Shown here: one piece after another, positions 1 to 10,654 of the stretch
How the letters are laid out: each line of letters begins with the position of its first letter
How positions within the stretch are numbered: the stretch's first letter is position 1
NCBI GenBank assembly: GCA_015143295.1
Contig: CM026571.1
Span: forward strand, 4,793,501-4,857,500
Reading direction: 5' to 3'
Length of the DNA stretch: 64,000 nucleotides
From: Tetracentron sinense
Lineage: Eukaryota; Streptophyta; Magnoliopsida; Trochodendrales; Trochodendraceae
The notes under the pieces: model-generated
Database searches by the model: none
What the model saw: only the letters and a program-made list of their open reading frames with translations
Told to the model about the DNA's origin: nothing
Position numbers and translations under genes: made by a program

Positions 1-880
1 CATAATAGTGACACCAAAATTTTCCCACGTTGGCTTTAGAGTGTCAATATAGTCTCTCATCTCCTTCTCCTCTGCGTCTAAGTATTTACCTGTAATCTCA
101 TATGGAGAAGGAGGCTCTACCCCCGACCCAACCCGTTCTGCCTCGTGAATCATGTTCTTAAACTGTGGGGTTGAGGCGGCATTAGCAGGCATATGACTAT
201 GTATAAAAAACTTGGATACAGCTGTTCCAAGCGCTTCCACCAGACTTCCCCCACTCCACATTTCCTTCAACCGCTTCTGTTTTGCATTTCGACTTTTATA
301 CAGAGATGAATCATGTGGCAGATCTGGGACTTTCATGCTCTGGGAGCGGCCAAACATACCATGTGGTTGTGTCCCAGTCCCAAAATCAGATTTCCTTCCA
401 ATCGAACCTGATGGTCCTGCTCCGGCACTACCTCTGAAATCGGCAGGCCGTATGCGAGCTGCAAATGAACGCTCCTGATCCCTGTCCCACTGTTGGCGCA
501 TAGATTGACGATAGGCTTGTCGATATGCTACCCTCTCGTCAACTCCAATACAGTCAATTGGGTATAAAGTATCATCTTCGTCATCATCATCCACATCTAT
601 TGGTGGCTGTAGACCACGTCCCAATTCCGCACGGATTGCCTTTTGTTGCGCGATATGCTCCTGCCTCTCTAGCCCCAGTGGTAAGGTGAGTCTTCATAGC
701 TTGTCTGACCTCCATCGAACAACTTGGACAGTCTGCCACATTCGAATCACCCCCAGCAAGATGCCACTTTAACCGGGTAATTCCACCGCTCCTTATTTTT
801 TTGCCACAATAATTACATATTGATCCAAACTTGTTCCCTTCCATTGGTTTTCCATGCGACCAACCTATGTCCCGTACCAT
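1..880 (-). pseudogene. hAT transposase, N-terminal part (BED finger to start of DUF659), runs off left edge
   Basis: Reading leftward from an ATG at 880, the first ~60 residues form a plant BED-type zinc finger: CNYC, then GGITRLKWHLAG and a distal VADCPSC. After a spacer rich in D, Q and R comes a reading ending MRDYIDTLKATWENFGVTIM at position 1. That is the stretch just before the SDGW-type catalytic motif in plant hAT transposases carrying DUF659. The two halves lie in different frames. The BED frame is codon-phased on 880 and the rest on 660, and the shift falls at a CCCC run at 673-676, where one extra base breaks the frame. The catalytic core and dimerisation domain lie outside the window. 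It is either a decayed copy or a homopolymer sequencing error. It is a different copy from the hAT gene at 10.6 kb. Confidence 0.85.
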
Positions 881-1225
881 AATGAAAAATACTTCCTAGT
901 GGATCACCAAAAAATATTAATGTCAAACACATAATATAATTAAGCACCAAAACCTATGATTCTTTTTTTTAAATGATTATCCATGTTAATTGTTTTAGAA
1001 ATATGAAAAACTTATAAATGTGCATTAAGTTGATAAATAATTGAAATTTAATTTAGTTGCTCAAATTATTTCTATATGATAAATAATTGAATTTTAATTT
1101 AGTTTTTCAAATTATTTGTATATGCAATTGATGAGCTTAATGTTTTTACAGGACCAAATCAATATGGAAATAAGAGGAGATGGTTACATGATCGAAGATC
1201 TTGCATCAAGAGAAAATGAAGACGA
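881..1225. other. AT-rich 5' flank of the left hAT copy, no gene seen
   Basis: AT-rich sequence with a short imperfect direct repeat (ATAAATAATTGAATTT motif near 1030 and 1080). A plus-strand reading from a TTTTTACAG acceptor at about 1150 runs some 29 codons to a stop and resembles a terminal exon, but no family was recognised. No terminal inverted repeat could be assigned to the left hAT copy. Confidence 0.4.
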
Positions 1226-1545
1226 CTGTAATTTTATTTGAGTATCATGTGGATGTAATTATGTAAAAAGAAGTTGATATAATTTTATTTGACAATTAAG
1301 TGGATGTAATTATGTAAAAAGAAGTTGATGTAATTTTATTTGACTATGAAGTGGGCGTAATTATGTACAAAAAAGTGGATTTAATTTTATTTGACTATGA
1401 AGTGGATGTAATTATGTAAAAATAAGTGGATTTAATTTTATTTGACTATGAGGTGGATGTAATTACATAAAAATAAGTGGATTTAATTTTATTTGACTAT
1501 GAAGTGGATGTAATTATATAAAAAGAAGATGCAATTTTATTTTAA
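1226..1545. repeat. 51-bp tandem repeat, about six copies
   Basis: The anchor GTGGATGTAATTAT recurs at 1249, 1300, 1351, 1402, 1453 and 1504, an exact 51-bp period. Units differ by a few substitutions, for example AAAAGAAGTTGAT against AAAATAAGTGGAT, and the first and last are incomplete. The unit is AT-rich and has no conserved open frame. The equal spacing without indels suggests recent expansion by unequal exchange or slippage. Confidence 0.9.
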
Positions 1546-2640
1546 TGTGCGGGACTCCTGTTTAAGTTTTAAATATATAGAAATTTTATTTTGAGGTAAT
1601 ATAGGTATATTGAGTGTTATTTAGGTGATTACAAGTTTAATGTAATCAAGTAAGACTTTTATGTCGAAAAACAAAATACATCGGACAAAGGCTATGTGAA
1701 TTAAGGAGGGGAAACTAATGCGGAGGTATTGATGATGAGTGTTCGTTTTGTGGATTAACTAAAGTGTACTGAAATTCTCTCTTTCTAAAGTTACGCAAGG
1801 CAGAGATTGATTAATGGCTAGAATATCAAGTGAAAAATCTGTACTTTCTAAATAAAGCTCCTTTGTAATTCTGAAAAAGATTAGTAGTAAATTTGCTACT
1901 TTTTGTGCTGGGATCTTGAGAAATTGTATCGATCTTTTTGCAAGATCAGAAAATTTTATAAGTACTTTTGCACTTTTGGAATGTGGATGGATTTTGTCCT
2001 GGGAAGTTTTGGGGATTTTTTTTCCCTCTTTTTCATTTTTTAGCAAAAATGAAATAATTCTTATTATCCACTTTCTGTGTAATAAAATGTATCTAGTTTT
2101 CGGAGTCAACTTCCTTTGAAATCCTGGACTTTCAAATCCTTCCAACACTAGGAAAAAATGAACAGAGAAGAAAAGGCAAAAAAAAAAAGGTTTAAGATTA
2201 TTTTACGAAGGTTACTTATTCGAATGTGATATATGCCAAACATTCAGTCATAGTCCTGTAATGCTCTTTAAGAATGTTTTCTAAGATATGATAACTTAAA
2301 CTTTGACTAATAGGTTTTGATATTCAATTGTCAGCCAAAGGTATTCCATGTCTGGTGTGTTAATTCAGGGTTAGAATGAGTTAATGGCTTCTTTAAATCT
2401 TTATCTAGTATATAAGGTCAGATGAGTCATGGAAATGTGATAAAAGTTGGCGTCTCTATATTTCGTATGCTGGAATTACTGTGTAAATTTATCCTTAAGT
2501 TTCGGATACTTACACATTGCTTATGATAAATCTTTACAAAATAAATAAAAACCTATAGATATCATGTTGTCTCATTAGTTCATCTATAATCTATTTATCT
2601 GTAATCTGTTATACATGCAGGTCCTGAAGTTGACCGATAT
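1546..2640. other. AT-rich intergenic stretch, nothing recognised
   Basis: Low-complexity AT-rich DNA. A 129-codon minus-strand open frame (1759-2148) has Ser/Lys/Leu/Phe-rich composition, no recognisable domain and overlapping frames on both strands, so it is not called as a gene. No RNA gene or transposon end was seen. Confidence 0.5.
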
Positions 2641-2644
2641 CATG

Positions 2645-3215
2645 TTGGATAGTTGGATAGCCTCACCCTAATTGGATAGCCTCACTCTATGAAATCACAT
2701 AGCCTAATAAGGGTTATGCTAGCTTTACTTGATTACATTTAGAACCTTGACAGTAAGTGAAATTAGTATTATCCTTCACCTTTGTTAGGGTTTAAACTAC
2801 TTAAAGGTTAAAACAATTAAAAGGGGATTATAAACAAAGAGTGAAATTAGTATACCCTTGTTAGGGTTTAAACCACTTAACGACAAATAAAAGGAAATAT
2901 TATTTAAGAGTGAAGTTAGCATAACCCTTGTTAGGGTTTCCAGTTTAAGTTAAAACAAATAAAATATGTTATTTACTAGAGTAAGGCTAGCATAACCCTT
3001 ATTAGGGTTTAAAGTTAAAACAAAGGCTATGTCATCTCATAGAGTGAGGCTAGCATAACCCTTATTAGGGTTTAAAGTTAAAACAAAGGCTATGTGATTT
3101 CATAGAGTGAGGCTAGCATAACCCTTATTAGGGTTTAAAGTTAAAACAAAGGTTCATGTGATATTAAAATAGAGTGAGGCTAACATAACCCTTATTAGGG
3201 TATTAAGTTAAAACA
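2645..3215. repeat. Fold-back block of 63-76 bp repeats built on an AACCCTTATTAGGGTT core
   Basis: The heptad TTAGGGT recurs at 2785, 2861, 2931, 3002, 3065, 3128 and 3195, spaced 63-76 bp. Units read GAGTGAGGCTAGCATAACCC, then TTATTAGGGTTTAAAGTTAAAAC, then GGCTATGTGATTTCATA. At 2650-2735 the same unit is present in inverted orientation (CTCACTCTATGAAATCACAT, then AAGGGTTATGCTAGC), so the block can fold back on itself. The core AACCCTTATTAGGGTT is itself an imperfect palindrome and includes telobox-like TTAGGGTTT. It is probably a MITE-like element with an internal tandem array; no target duplication was established. Confidence 0.75.
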
Positions 3216-3700
3216 TTAAACATATACCGTTCAGTCTCATTTCACGATTTCAGCATACAGGCATTTCACGATTTCAGCATAGAGGAAAGGAGAAAGAGAG
3301 GAGGAGGAACCTGCTGCTTTGCTTGGGCGTCGACGGCGAAGGCAAACAGATCGGCAACGACAACGGCGACGGTGGATGGCCACGGACCCACGGTACACAT
3401 CTCTTCCTTTTTCTTCCTTCTTCCTTATTCTTCTTCTCTACTCTCAAGTTTGCCCCCTTTTTTTTTTCCTTCTAAATCCAAAATAAATTCAATCTCCACT
3501 CTCAAATCTCTTGATTTTTTGAAATTTAGATGAATGATAAGTGGGATTTAAAGAAACGGAATGAAGAACCCACACTGTCACGGGTCTTCTGTTCACGATT
3601 GAGTGTTTTGGATGGATGCCCTAACCCTGCATGTCTACATAAGAGGGTAGACGTTGCTTTCCCGTGATCCGAATTTATTTTTTTTTTTTAAACTTCTGTA
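3216..3700. other. Short direct repeat and a GC-richer island, no gene
   Basis: A direct repeat CATTTCACGATTTCAGCATA occurs twice at about 3237-3282. It is followed by a GC-richer run at 3290-3395 (CGTCGACGGCGAAGGC and ACGACAACGGCGACGGTGG) that differs from the AT-rich surroundings and could be an old 5' exon or UTR. No open frame of useful length continues from it. Confidence 0.4.
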
Positions 3701-3714
3701 GGTCGAAATCGGTG

Positions 3715-3855
3715 TGTTGTCGGCGATATATCGTCGATATATCGACGATAACTCATGATAACATGTAAAAAAAATCATCAAGTGTGTAGGTGTGTTGGCC
3801 ATGACCGACAACGACAAATATCGGCGATATATCGCCGATATTGTCGATTTTCGTA
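3715..3855. repeat. Palindromic GATATATCG repeats
   Basis: Two clusters about 100 bp apart contain short self-complementary words (CGGCGATATATCGTCGATAT at 3721; ATCGGCGATATATCGCCGAT at 3820, a perfect palindrome). They face each other around an AT-rich spacer. The type resembles dispersed fold-back sequences common in plant genomes. No coding content. Confidence 0.6.
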
Positions 3856-4419
3856 ACCTTGAATACAGCAATGATCCGTTTGGGAAGTACAGGTGTTATA
3901 CGACAAAAACACGGGAAAAATACAGGAAAATTAAAAATAATTATAAATTATAAATAAATAAAAATCATGATATTAATTAATAACCATTTATTATTGAATA
4001 TGCGTTTAACACGATAAAAGTACGACAAAAACACGCGTATTGTACGCGGTTAATTCGTAATTCATGTATTAAACGGGTATTATGCGGCGATACGCATAAA
4101 ACACGGCAAAAGTACACAGTTTTAAACGGCAACCCCCTCTAAGAGTATTATACGGGTGTTTGGTAACTATGGTTGCATGTTCTAGACCAAATGCATATGC
4201 AACATCTGGTTACTACAGTCTGCAATCACTTCTTGCCGTATTATACATGAATTTTGAGACTTGTTCCCAAATTTCACGAATTATTCCCAAATTTCGCAAT
4301 AATTTGTTTAGTTCAACAAAGTAAATTTTTTATTTTGTATATTATCTAATCAAATTGTTCAATATCTTTTTATAGTTATTATTTTTTCCCAAATTTTTCC
4401 AAACTTGACCCTTGCCGAA
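3856..4419. other. Intergenic, with repeated CGACAAAAACACG words
   Basis: The words ACGACAAAAACACG and ACACGGCAAAAGTACAC recur at 3900-4110. Otherwise the stretch is AT-rich and unrecognised. Confidence 0.4.
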
Positions 4420-4812
4420 TTGTTCTTGAACCCCGACTTTGTCACTATGGGCTCTAGTACACGGTTCTCCAACCATGACCAGGATGCACAGTCTCGGGCA
4501 TCGAGTTCTCAAGAACATAGCTATACACAACAAAAGAGCCAATATCCATATGGATGTCTCTGGTTATGAGCCACCTTCATATTGGTATGAGGTGTACATA
4601 TCCATATCCCAATGCCGGTGACAGTTTTGTCTCAGCACCCATAACATCCACCAATGGGAATGTTGTTACATCTTAGACCAGATGACTACCAGCGTTAGGT
4701 ACATGAGTATACATCCATGTACCATAAATATGATGAGTTGGAAAGAGTATTATATGTATGTGGAGAACCAGTACTATCGTCAACCTAGTCAGGACGGAGA
4801 TGACTTATAACT
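4420..4812 (+). pseudogene. Possible remnant of a hAT transposase C-terminal tail
   Basis: The plus strand reads NPDFVTMGSSTRFSNHDQDA and then a Gln/Ser-rich stretch (SSSQEHSYTQQKSQYPYG), followed after frame changes by EYYMYVENQYYRQPSQDGDD and a stop at about 4810. Ser/Gln/Tyr-rich tails ending in MYVE...RRQ-like motifs are typical of plant BED/DUF659 hAT transposases downstream of the dimerisation domain. No upstream catalytic or dimerisation domain was found, so this is at most a fragment. It lies on the opposite strand to the copy at 1-880 and is not its missing end. Confidence 0.35.
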
Positions 4813-6132
4813 CCTTCTGGTTCTAATTGTAGTTCTTTTAGTGTGTTGAATTATTATGTAAGTTTGTATTGTTATGAATCTTATGAATTATGAATTTATG
4901 ATTAATTGAGAAATGAATGAAGCATTTTATGTAAGTTAGGAATATAAATCATTCATACATTGTGTCGTCAATGCACATCTTTGCCCTCTTCTTATTGCAT
5001 CTCTTAAATACATTGTTGTTTTTTAAAATGTTTTTATTCTCAAATATATATTGACATCAATTTTAATATTTCTTGAAGTTCCACTGCAAAATTTTATGTT
5101 TTGCCCCATTTTTTTTTGTCACTTTTTCAAAAATCACCGATACACAATATATCTTGTAATATATCCCTAATATATCTTTTTTCCATGGCTCAACATGTCG
5201 CGCGATATCAACATTTAGAACCTTGCATACAAGTCAAAATCCTACAAATCTGTTAACCAAAGTGGTAACTATAGAGACGCTGAACTTATGTTCAGTTTCC
5301 AATGGTCTTCAAGCTTAAGGAAGATGGGTATATATTCAAGTCAGAGTTATGATATGATGTTTTTTCATGGCTGCAGTGACGGTAAGACCGTTAGAGTTGC
5401 TCATATTTGTCTCCAATTGGGCGATTGTTATACTTCATTTTGGATTCTAACATCAAATTATTGGGGATGTTTCAAGGATTAAAATTACAGTTTTGGAGGA
5501 TGTATCGGTCCCAATTGAAACCTATACATATCGGATTCAGACGATACATATAATTTTTTCTTTCTTTAAAAAATCAAATTAAATTTTTTTTAAAAATCAA
5601 ATGAGTTATAGGAATCAAATTTACCAAATATAAAGTCATGAGAAACGACTCAAAGACAAAGTAGCAAACACAATTACAATTATACAATGAATGAAAACAT
5701 AAATAACAAATAAACGACATTTATCGCCCATTTCATATCAGTATAAATATCATACAGGGGGCTACCAAAACTATACGTATTGGTCATTTTGTATCGGATT
5801 CGATCATTTTTATTTCCATGGGATGTGTAGAGGCAAATAGGACTCTTTCTTATCCCAAAGTGTGAAAGTAGAAATAGCACTATTTTATTTTAGAATAATA
5901 AGTGGGGGAAAGCAAAGTTTTTTCTTGTGAAAAAAAATGAACACGTTTTCTTGTTGGGCTTTTGCATGGAGTGTATCAAATGATAAGGAGATTGTTTCCA
6001 CCGTTGTTTTTCTTCTTAATTATCATAATAAAGGTTGAATCTCTTCGTGGATGTAGCCAATGAACAACATAAATCTGTGTCCATCTTTTTTTTTTCTTCC
6101 AATACCTAACAGTATAGTCAAATAAAAACATA
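4813..6132. other. AT-rich intergenic flank of the transposon stack
   Basis: No gene, RNA or transposon end was recognised. There is a short ATATATC-rich patch near 5150-5210 related to the palindromic words at 3.7 kb. Small open frames here are unsupported. Confidence 0.5.
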
Positions 6133-6428
6133 TAAGACATCTCCAAGAGAGGGTAGCAAATGGAGGTAGCAAAATTGTATTTTGCTACCCCATTTACATA
6201 TTTGCTACCTCCATTTACACTTTTTAAAAAATTTCACTCCAAGAGAGGGTGGCAAATGTTATTATTATTATTTTTTTTTATCTGTTACCTATTATGATCG
6301 TCAATGACCGTTGCAATTCAAATTTGAATTTTCGACTATTTTCTTTATAAATGCAACAACTTTGTCACTCATTCTCACAAGCATTTCTCATTTTCACCAT
6401 CTTCTCAACTCCATAATCTCTACTTCTG

Positions 6429-6884
6429 ATGGATCTCCTTCTCTCCGACTCTGACTCCAACCCCACCCCCGCTCATGACTATAAAATGGGGTATTATCTT
6501 GCCGATGACATATATCCCCCATGGTCAACATTCGTAAAAACAATTTCATGTCCACGAGAGAATAAGGATAAACAATTTGCTGCAGCTCAAGAGTCGGCAA
6601 GAAAGGACGTCAAGCGAGCATTTGAAGTGCTCCAAGGGCGATTTGCAATTGTTCGTGGACCTTCTCGTTTTTGGAATCTTCCAACGCTCAAAGATATCAT
6701 GAAGGCGTGCATTATAATGCACTACATGATAGTTGAAAATGAATGTGATGTTTACATACCTGACCTCAATTACGATGTAATTGATGAAAATATTATAGTG
6801 TCGCACAAGCGTACGGTAGCACTATCACAAATCATTCAAAATCACCGTCACATTCGAGATAAAGAAATACATTCTCAACTCTAA
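6429..6884 (+). pseudogene. PIF/Harbinger transposase (DDE_Tnp_4), internally deleted, outer copy
   Basis: An open 151-codon frame begins MDLLLSDSDSNPTPAHDY and jumps directly to YYLADDIYPPWSTFVKTI, followed by AAQESARKDVKRAFEVLQGR and FAIVRGPSRFW, the C-terminal part of plant Harbinger transposases. The inner copy (15035-16766) retains the ~270 residues missing here, including the GSIDCMH and GSHND regions carrying catalytic Asp residues. Breakpoints share only a TC, so the deletion probably arose by end joining. The frame stays open through the junction, but the product lacks the DDE core and cannot be a transposase. It lies tail-to-tail with ORF1. Confidence 0.9.
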
Positions 6885-6964
6885 GCAGATCTTGTTGAGC
6901 ACTTGTGGCAACTTCAGGGGGCTACTATGAATGCCTAAATACAATAATAAAAGCAAATAATTTT

Positions 6965-8050
6965 CAAACACCACCAAAGTCTCTTTGAAGAATCTGCATC
7001 ATAAGGCACCTATAATATTCTTGGGCATCAGGAGTCATTCCACTTGTATCCATCGTCATTATTTTCTCCTCTTTAGCTATTTATTTCTGTCGTTGTTTAT
7101 CTGCTTTCAGGTTTAGCTACATTTCGGCCAGCTCCAATTTTTTGGCATTCGTATCTTTTTTCTTCCATTGCCTGCAAGTATGTTGCATCAGTTTTCTTTC
7201 GCGCTTCCATCATTTCTTTTAAAAGATCCACAACAATAGGCGTTTCTGTGATGTTTTTTTGCCGATCTCGCATCTTTCGCTTCTCAGCATTCTTGCACGA
7301 TGGTCTTTGCACAAAATCAGTATTTGGGACGTCGTCATCCGCAAGATTTATGAGATTATCTGGAGTAGAAGGTGATGACATGTTAGAAAAGAATTTTGCA
7401 GCCTTGCCTTTAAATGATGATTTGTGCTTGCTAATGTCATCCATCTACTTCGGTTAGAATCTTAACAAATTCCAAAAATGGTCAAACATGAATTTTTTTC
7501 CAACAATTTTTTCGTATAGTGCTTTTGCATCCGCACTCTGAAAAATATAAATCTTAATTAAATACATGCAAAACAATAATAATCAATTATAGAATTTACA
7601 TTTATATATTTAGGTTTACCTTGTCTTGTTCATTATTTCCACTTGGGAGCATATTTTCAATTTGAGCAAAAAAATCACAAAATTTGTTAGTTGCATGTTG
7701 AATAGTCGCACACTAATGTTGTAGTGACTTCTCATCCCGATCACTATCGATTTTCTTGTAATTGTGGAAATACTGTCATACTTGTCATCAAAAAGTGCTT
7801 TTGCTTTGGTCATTTTCGAGCACGGCATTCATACTGATGCTGAGTCATGTTGTCACAAGAAGAATGTCTTCTTATACGTTGAAGCTGACAACTCGTTTCT
7901 TTTTAGCAGTCTTTGACAAGGCGCTAGATTGAGCAGAATGAGTAGGGAATTGCGATGATTGATCCGCAATTTCCTGAGTACAAAATTCAAGATCTATCTT
8001 GAAACTAATTTTAAAAATACTAAAACAACAAAATAAAGTGGTAAAAAATA
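6965..8050 (-). pseudogene. PIF/Harbinger ORF1 (Myb/SANT-like, NAM-associated C-terminus), outer copy
   Basis: Read leftward, an upstream exon (about 7620-7990) encodes a decayed trihelix/Myb-like region (SISMNAVLENDQSKSTF and then ATIQHATNKFCDFFAQIENM). An intron follows, then an exon with an open 115-codon stretch at 7097-7444 (DDVPNTDFVQRPS, EKRKMRDRQK) and a tail MDTSGMTPDAQEYYR. This is the usual ORF1 partner needed with the transposase for PIF-type movement, probably for DNA binding or nuclear import. At least six in-frame stops interrupt the first exon, most at expected Trp or Gln codons. The copy is the empty-site reference for the three hAT insertions in the inner element. Confidence 0.85.
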
Positions 8051-8333
8051 TAAAAATTTACCTTTATTTTATAGGGAAGGTAATAAAGCCATTGGTAATA
8101 GAGTCGTTGGTGACCGTTTAACTCAAAGAGCCGTTGTTTAGATATGACTGTTTAAAACTCAAAGAGCTGTTGAAATTCTTTTAGTTTGAATATGACATAA
8201 AAGAGAGCGGACCCCACTAAAAGATCATCTCCAAGAGTAGTAGCAAATGGAGTAGCAATTGTTGTTTGCTACTCCAGCTCAGCAAAAGCCGTCTCCAACA
8301 GATACGTCAACGGGAATCTTTAGTTGCTACCTC

Positions 8334-8367
8334 GTTGAAAACCCGGCAAATTTGCCGGGTTTTCAAC
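8334..8367. repeat. 34-bp perfect palindrome in the ORF1-side end
   Basis: The sequence runs GTTGAAAACCCGGCAAA followed by its exact reverse complement. The outer element carries the same structure at about 17128-17160 with one arm base changed. It lies in the ~170-bp ORF1-side subterminal region. It could be a transposase-binding or cruciform site; no function is shown. Confidence 0.9.
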
Positions 8368-8994
8368 AAGGTAGCAAATCATTTTTTGCATTATAATATT
8401 TAGTGGGCCCACTCTCTTTTATGTCATATTCAAACTAAAAGAATTCCAACAACTCTTTGAGTTTTAAACGATCATATCTAAGCAACGACTCTTTGAGTTA
8501 AACAGTCATCAACGGCTCTATTGCCTTCCCTATAAAATCAAGGTAAATTTTTATATTTTTTACCACTTTATTTTGTTGTTTTAGTATTTTTAAAATTAGT
8601 TTCAAGATAAATCCTGAATTTTTTACTCAGGAAATTGCGGATTAATCATCACAATTCCCTACTCATTCCGCTCAATCTAGCGCCTTGTCAGAGACCGCTA
8701 AAAAAAAAATGAGGTGTCAGCTTCAACGTACAAGAAGACATTCTTCTTGTGACAGTATAACTCAGAATAAGTATGGATGTCGTGCATAGAAACGACCAAA
8801 GCAAAAACACTTTCTGGAGGCGAGTATGACAGTACTTCCACAACTACAAGAAAATCGATAATGATCAGAATGAGAAGTCACAACAACAACGATGAGCGAC
8901 TATTCAACATGCAACCAATAAATTTTGTGATTTTTTTGCTCAAATTGAAAATATGCGCCCAAGTGGAAAGAATGAACCAGTGTTTTAAAAAGCG

Positions 8995-9150
8995 GTAGAG
9001 GCGCACGCCTTGAGGCGCGCCTCAGGGCGAGGCGCTATCAAAACGCTACCAGGTGTGGAGAAAAGGCGTGTGGGATTGAATAGTGTACGCATTTGTTGAA
9101 AAGCGTGATAAAAGCTTACGCATCCAGAAAGGCGTACGCCATTAAACGCT
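8995..9150. repeat. Left subterminal CGCCT/AGGCG repeats of the hAT element
   Basis: Dense alternating words such as GGCGCACGCCTTGAGGCGCG and CAGGGCGAGGCGCT, then sparser GGCGT motifs to about 9150. They mirror the right end. Subterminal repeats of this kind are transposase-binding sites in characterised hAT elements; binding here is inferred. Confidence 0.7.
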
Positions 9151-9249
9151 GCCTTATGGTTATTTTACGCTACAAGACAAAGTTACAAGTAACGTGTTTA
9201 GAAGCTACCGTTTCTTTCTCTCTCCTTTTAGAAGTCCAATACCCAATTT

Positions 9250-10140
9250 TAACATTAAAAAAGAAATAAATAGACATCTTTGCTGAAGACGTCTTCAGTT
9301 CTGCAGTTCAACCCAAAGAGGGATATCTTCAGACTTCAACGTCTCTCCTCCTCTGACTCTCTCTTTCTCTCTCTCTCTCAAAAATAGAGAAGTAGAAAAG
9401 AGGAAAACAGCGAGAATAAGAAGACAACCTACTGAAGACGTCTTCAGTTCGACCCAAAGAAGGAGAAGAAGAAAAAAAAAAGAACAAGGAAATTTCAGGT
9501 ATGTTTCTCTCTCGCTCTCTCTCTCTCTCTCCTTCCTTTCTTTTTTTTTTCGGCCTCCCTGATTGTTCCGTTTTTCTGTGCAAGTTGAAGAAGAAGAAGA
9601 AGAAGAAGAAGAAGAAGAAGAAGAAGAAGAAGAAGAAGAAGAAGAAGAAGAAGAAGAAGCAGCAGCAGTAGGACTGTTTCGGCCTTCCTGACAAGTATGT
9701 ATTCAACCCTTTCTTCCTCTCTCTCTCTCTCTCTCACCCTCTTTTTTTTTTTGGCATCTCATACTGTTACGATTTTTTTTTTTTTTGGGAAGGCACTGTT
9801 ACGACTTTATTGAGGGTGATGAAAAAAAAACAAAGGAGAATAAGAAAGGAGGAAGAAGAACCAGAAATTCTGGTTCGTCTTCAACCCCCAATCTCATTCC
9901 GTCTTTTTTTTTTCCCTCTTTTCCTCTGGTATATGTCAGTTGCTGGATACTGCCATTAAAAAAAAAAAAAAAACAGAGGAGAATAATAAAGGAGGAAGAA
10001 GAACCAGAAATTCTGGTTCGGCTTGAACCCCCAATCTCATTCCGTCTTTTTTTCCCTCTTTTCCTCTGGTATATGTCAGTTGCTGGATACTGCCATTAAA
10101 AAAAAAACAGAGGAGGAGAAGAAGAAGAAGAAGAGGAGGT
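9250..10140. repeat. Low-complexity leader: GAA and CT microsatellites, ACGT palindromes, 143-bp tandem duplication
   Basis: CTGAAGACGTCTTCAG, a perfect 16-bp palindrome with an ACGT centre, occurs at 9283-9298 and 9432-9447, each followed by a CCCAAAGA word. (GAA)n spans 9587-9659 (about 24 units), with CT runs around 9508 and 9715. A ~143-bp unit starting at 9828 is repeated at 9971. Each copy contains GAACCAGAAATTCTGGTTC, an inverted repeat with 9-bp arms. The region lies between the left end and the transposase start and presumably includes promoter and 5'UTR. Long open frames here are repeat artefacts. Confidence 0.85.
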
Positions 10141-10654
10141 TAATATGCTAAATACCTTCTCGTCTTCCACTCGTGCCCACGCTCTCCCCTCTTTTTTTTT
10201 TTTTTACTCTTCCTTACAGATGAGAACAAGTATCTTGTAGGCTTGTACAGTTGTACGTAGGTTTAAGTTGAACTTGGGTTGAAGTTTAACCAGGGTTTAA
10301 GTTGAATGAATTTTGCTCTTGATGCTGGGGGCATGATCCAACCGTTGATTATCAGTTAATCAACTTAGTGTATTTTTAAAACTTAATGTACAGCCTTGTT
10401 GATAATGATACAACCATTTGATTAATGATAGTCCAAATCAAGAATTTTTCTGCACTTTAGCGTCCAAAATCCTGCAAGGGAAATCATAATTTTCAATTTA
10501 GACCAAAAGAAACACAAAATAAACAATTCATAAATAAATTTCAGTACAAATTACAATAATCTTTTTTAATATGATTAGTGTTCGACTGCTTGTGACTTGT
10601 GAGTATATTATTTATAATTTTTTTTTCTAATTTCAATTTTATTTAGGAACATCA

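Noticed and set aside
212-478. 88-codon plus-strand open frame
   Set aside because: It is antisense to the hAT transposase coding sequence on the minus strand.
1226-1545. CRISPR-like array
   Set aside because: Contiguous 51-bp tandem repeats without unique spacers, in a plant nuclear context.
1759-2148. 129-codon minus-strand open frame
   Set aside because: No recognised domain, overlapping frames on both strands, low-complexity composition.
8222-8396. A separate ~175-bp MITE between two Harbinger copies
   Set aside because: The sequence is the ORF1-side end of the inner element; its counterpart at 17104-17271 is the displaced end of the outer element, so no separate MITE is needed.
9329-10099. 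Open frames of 80-125 codons with long F, L or E/R runs
   Set aside because: Translations of GAA and CT microsatellites in the hAT leader.
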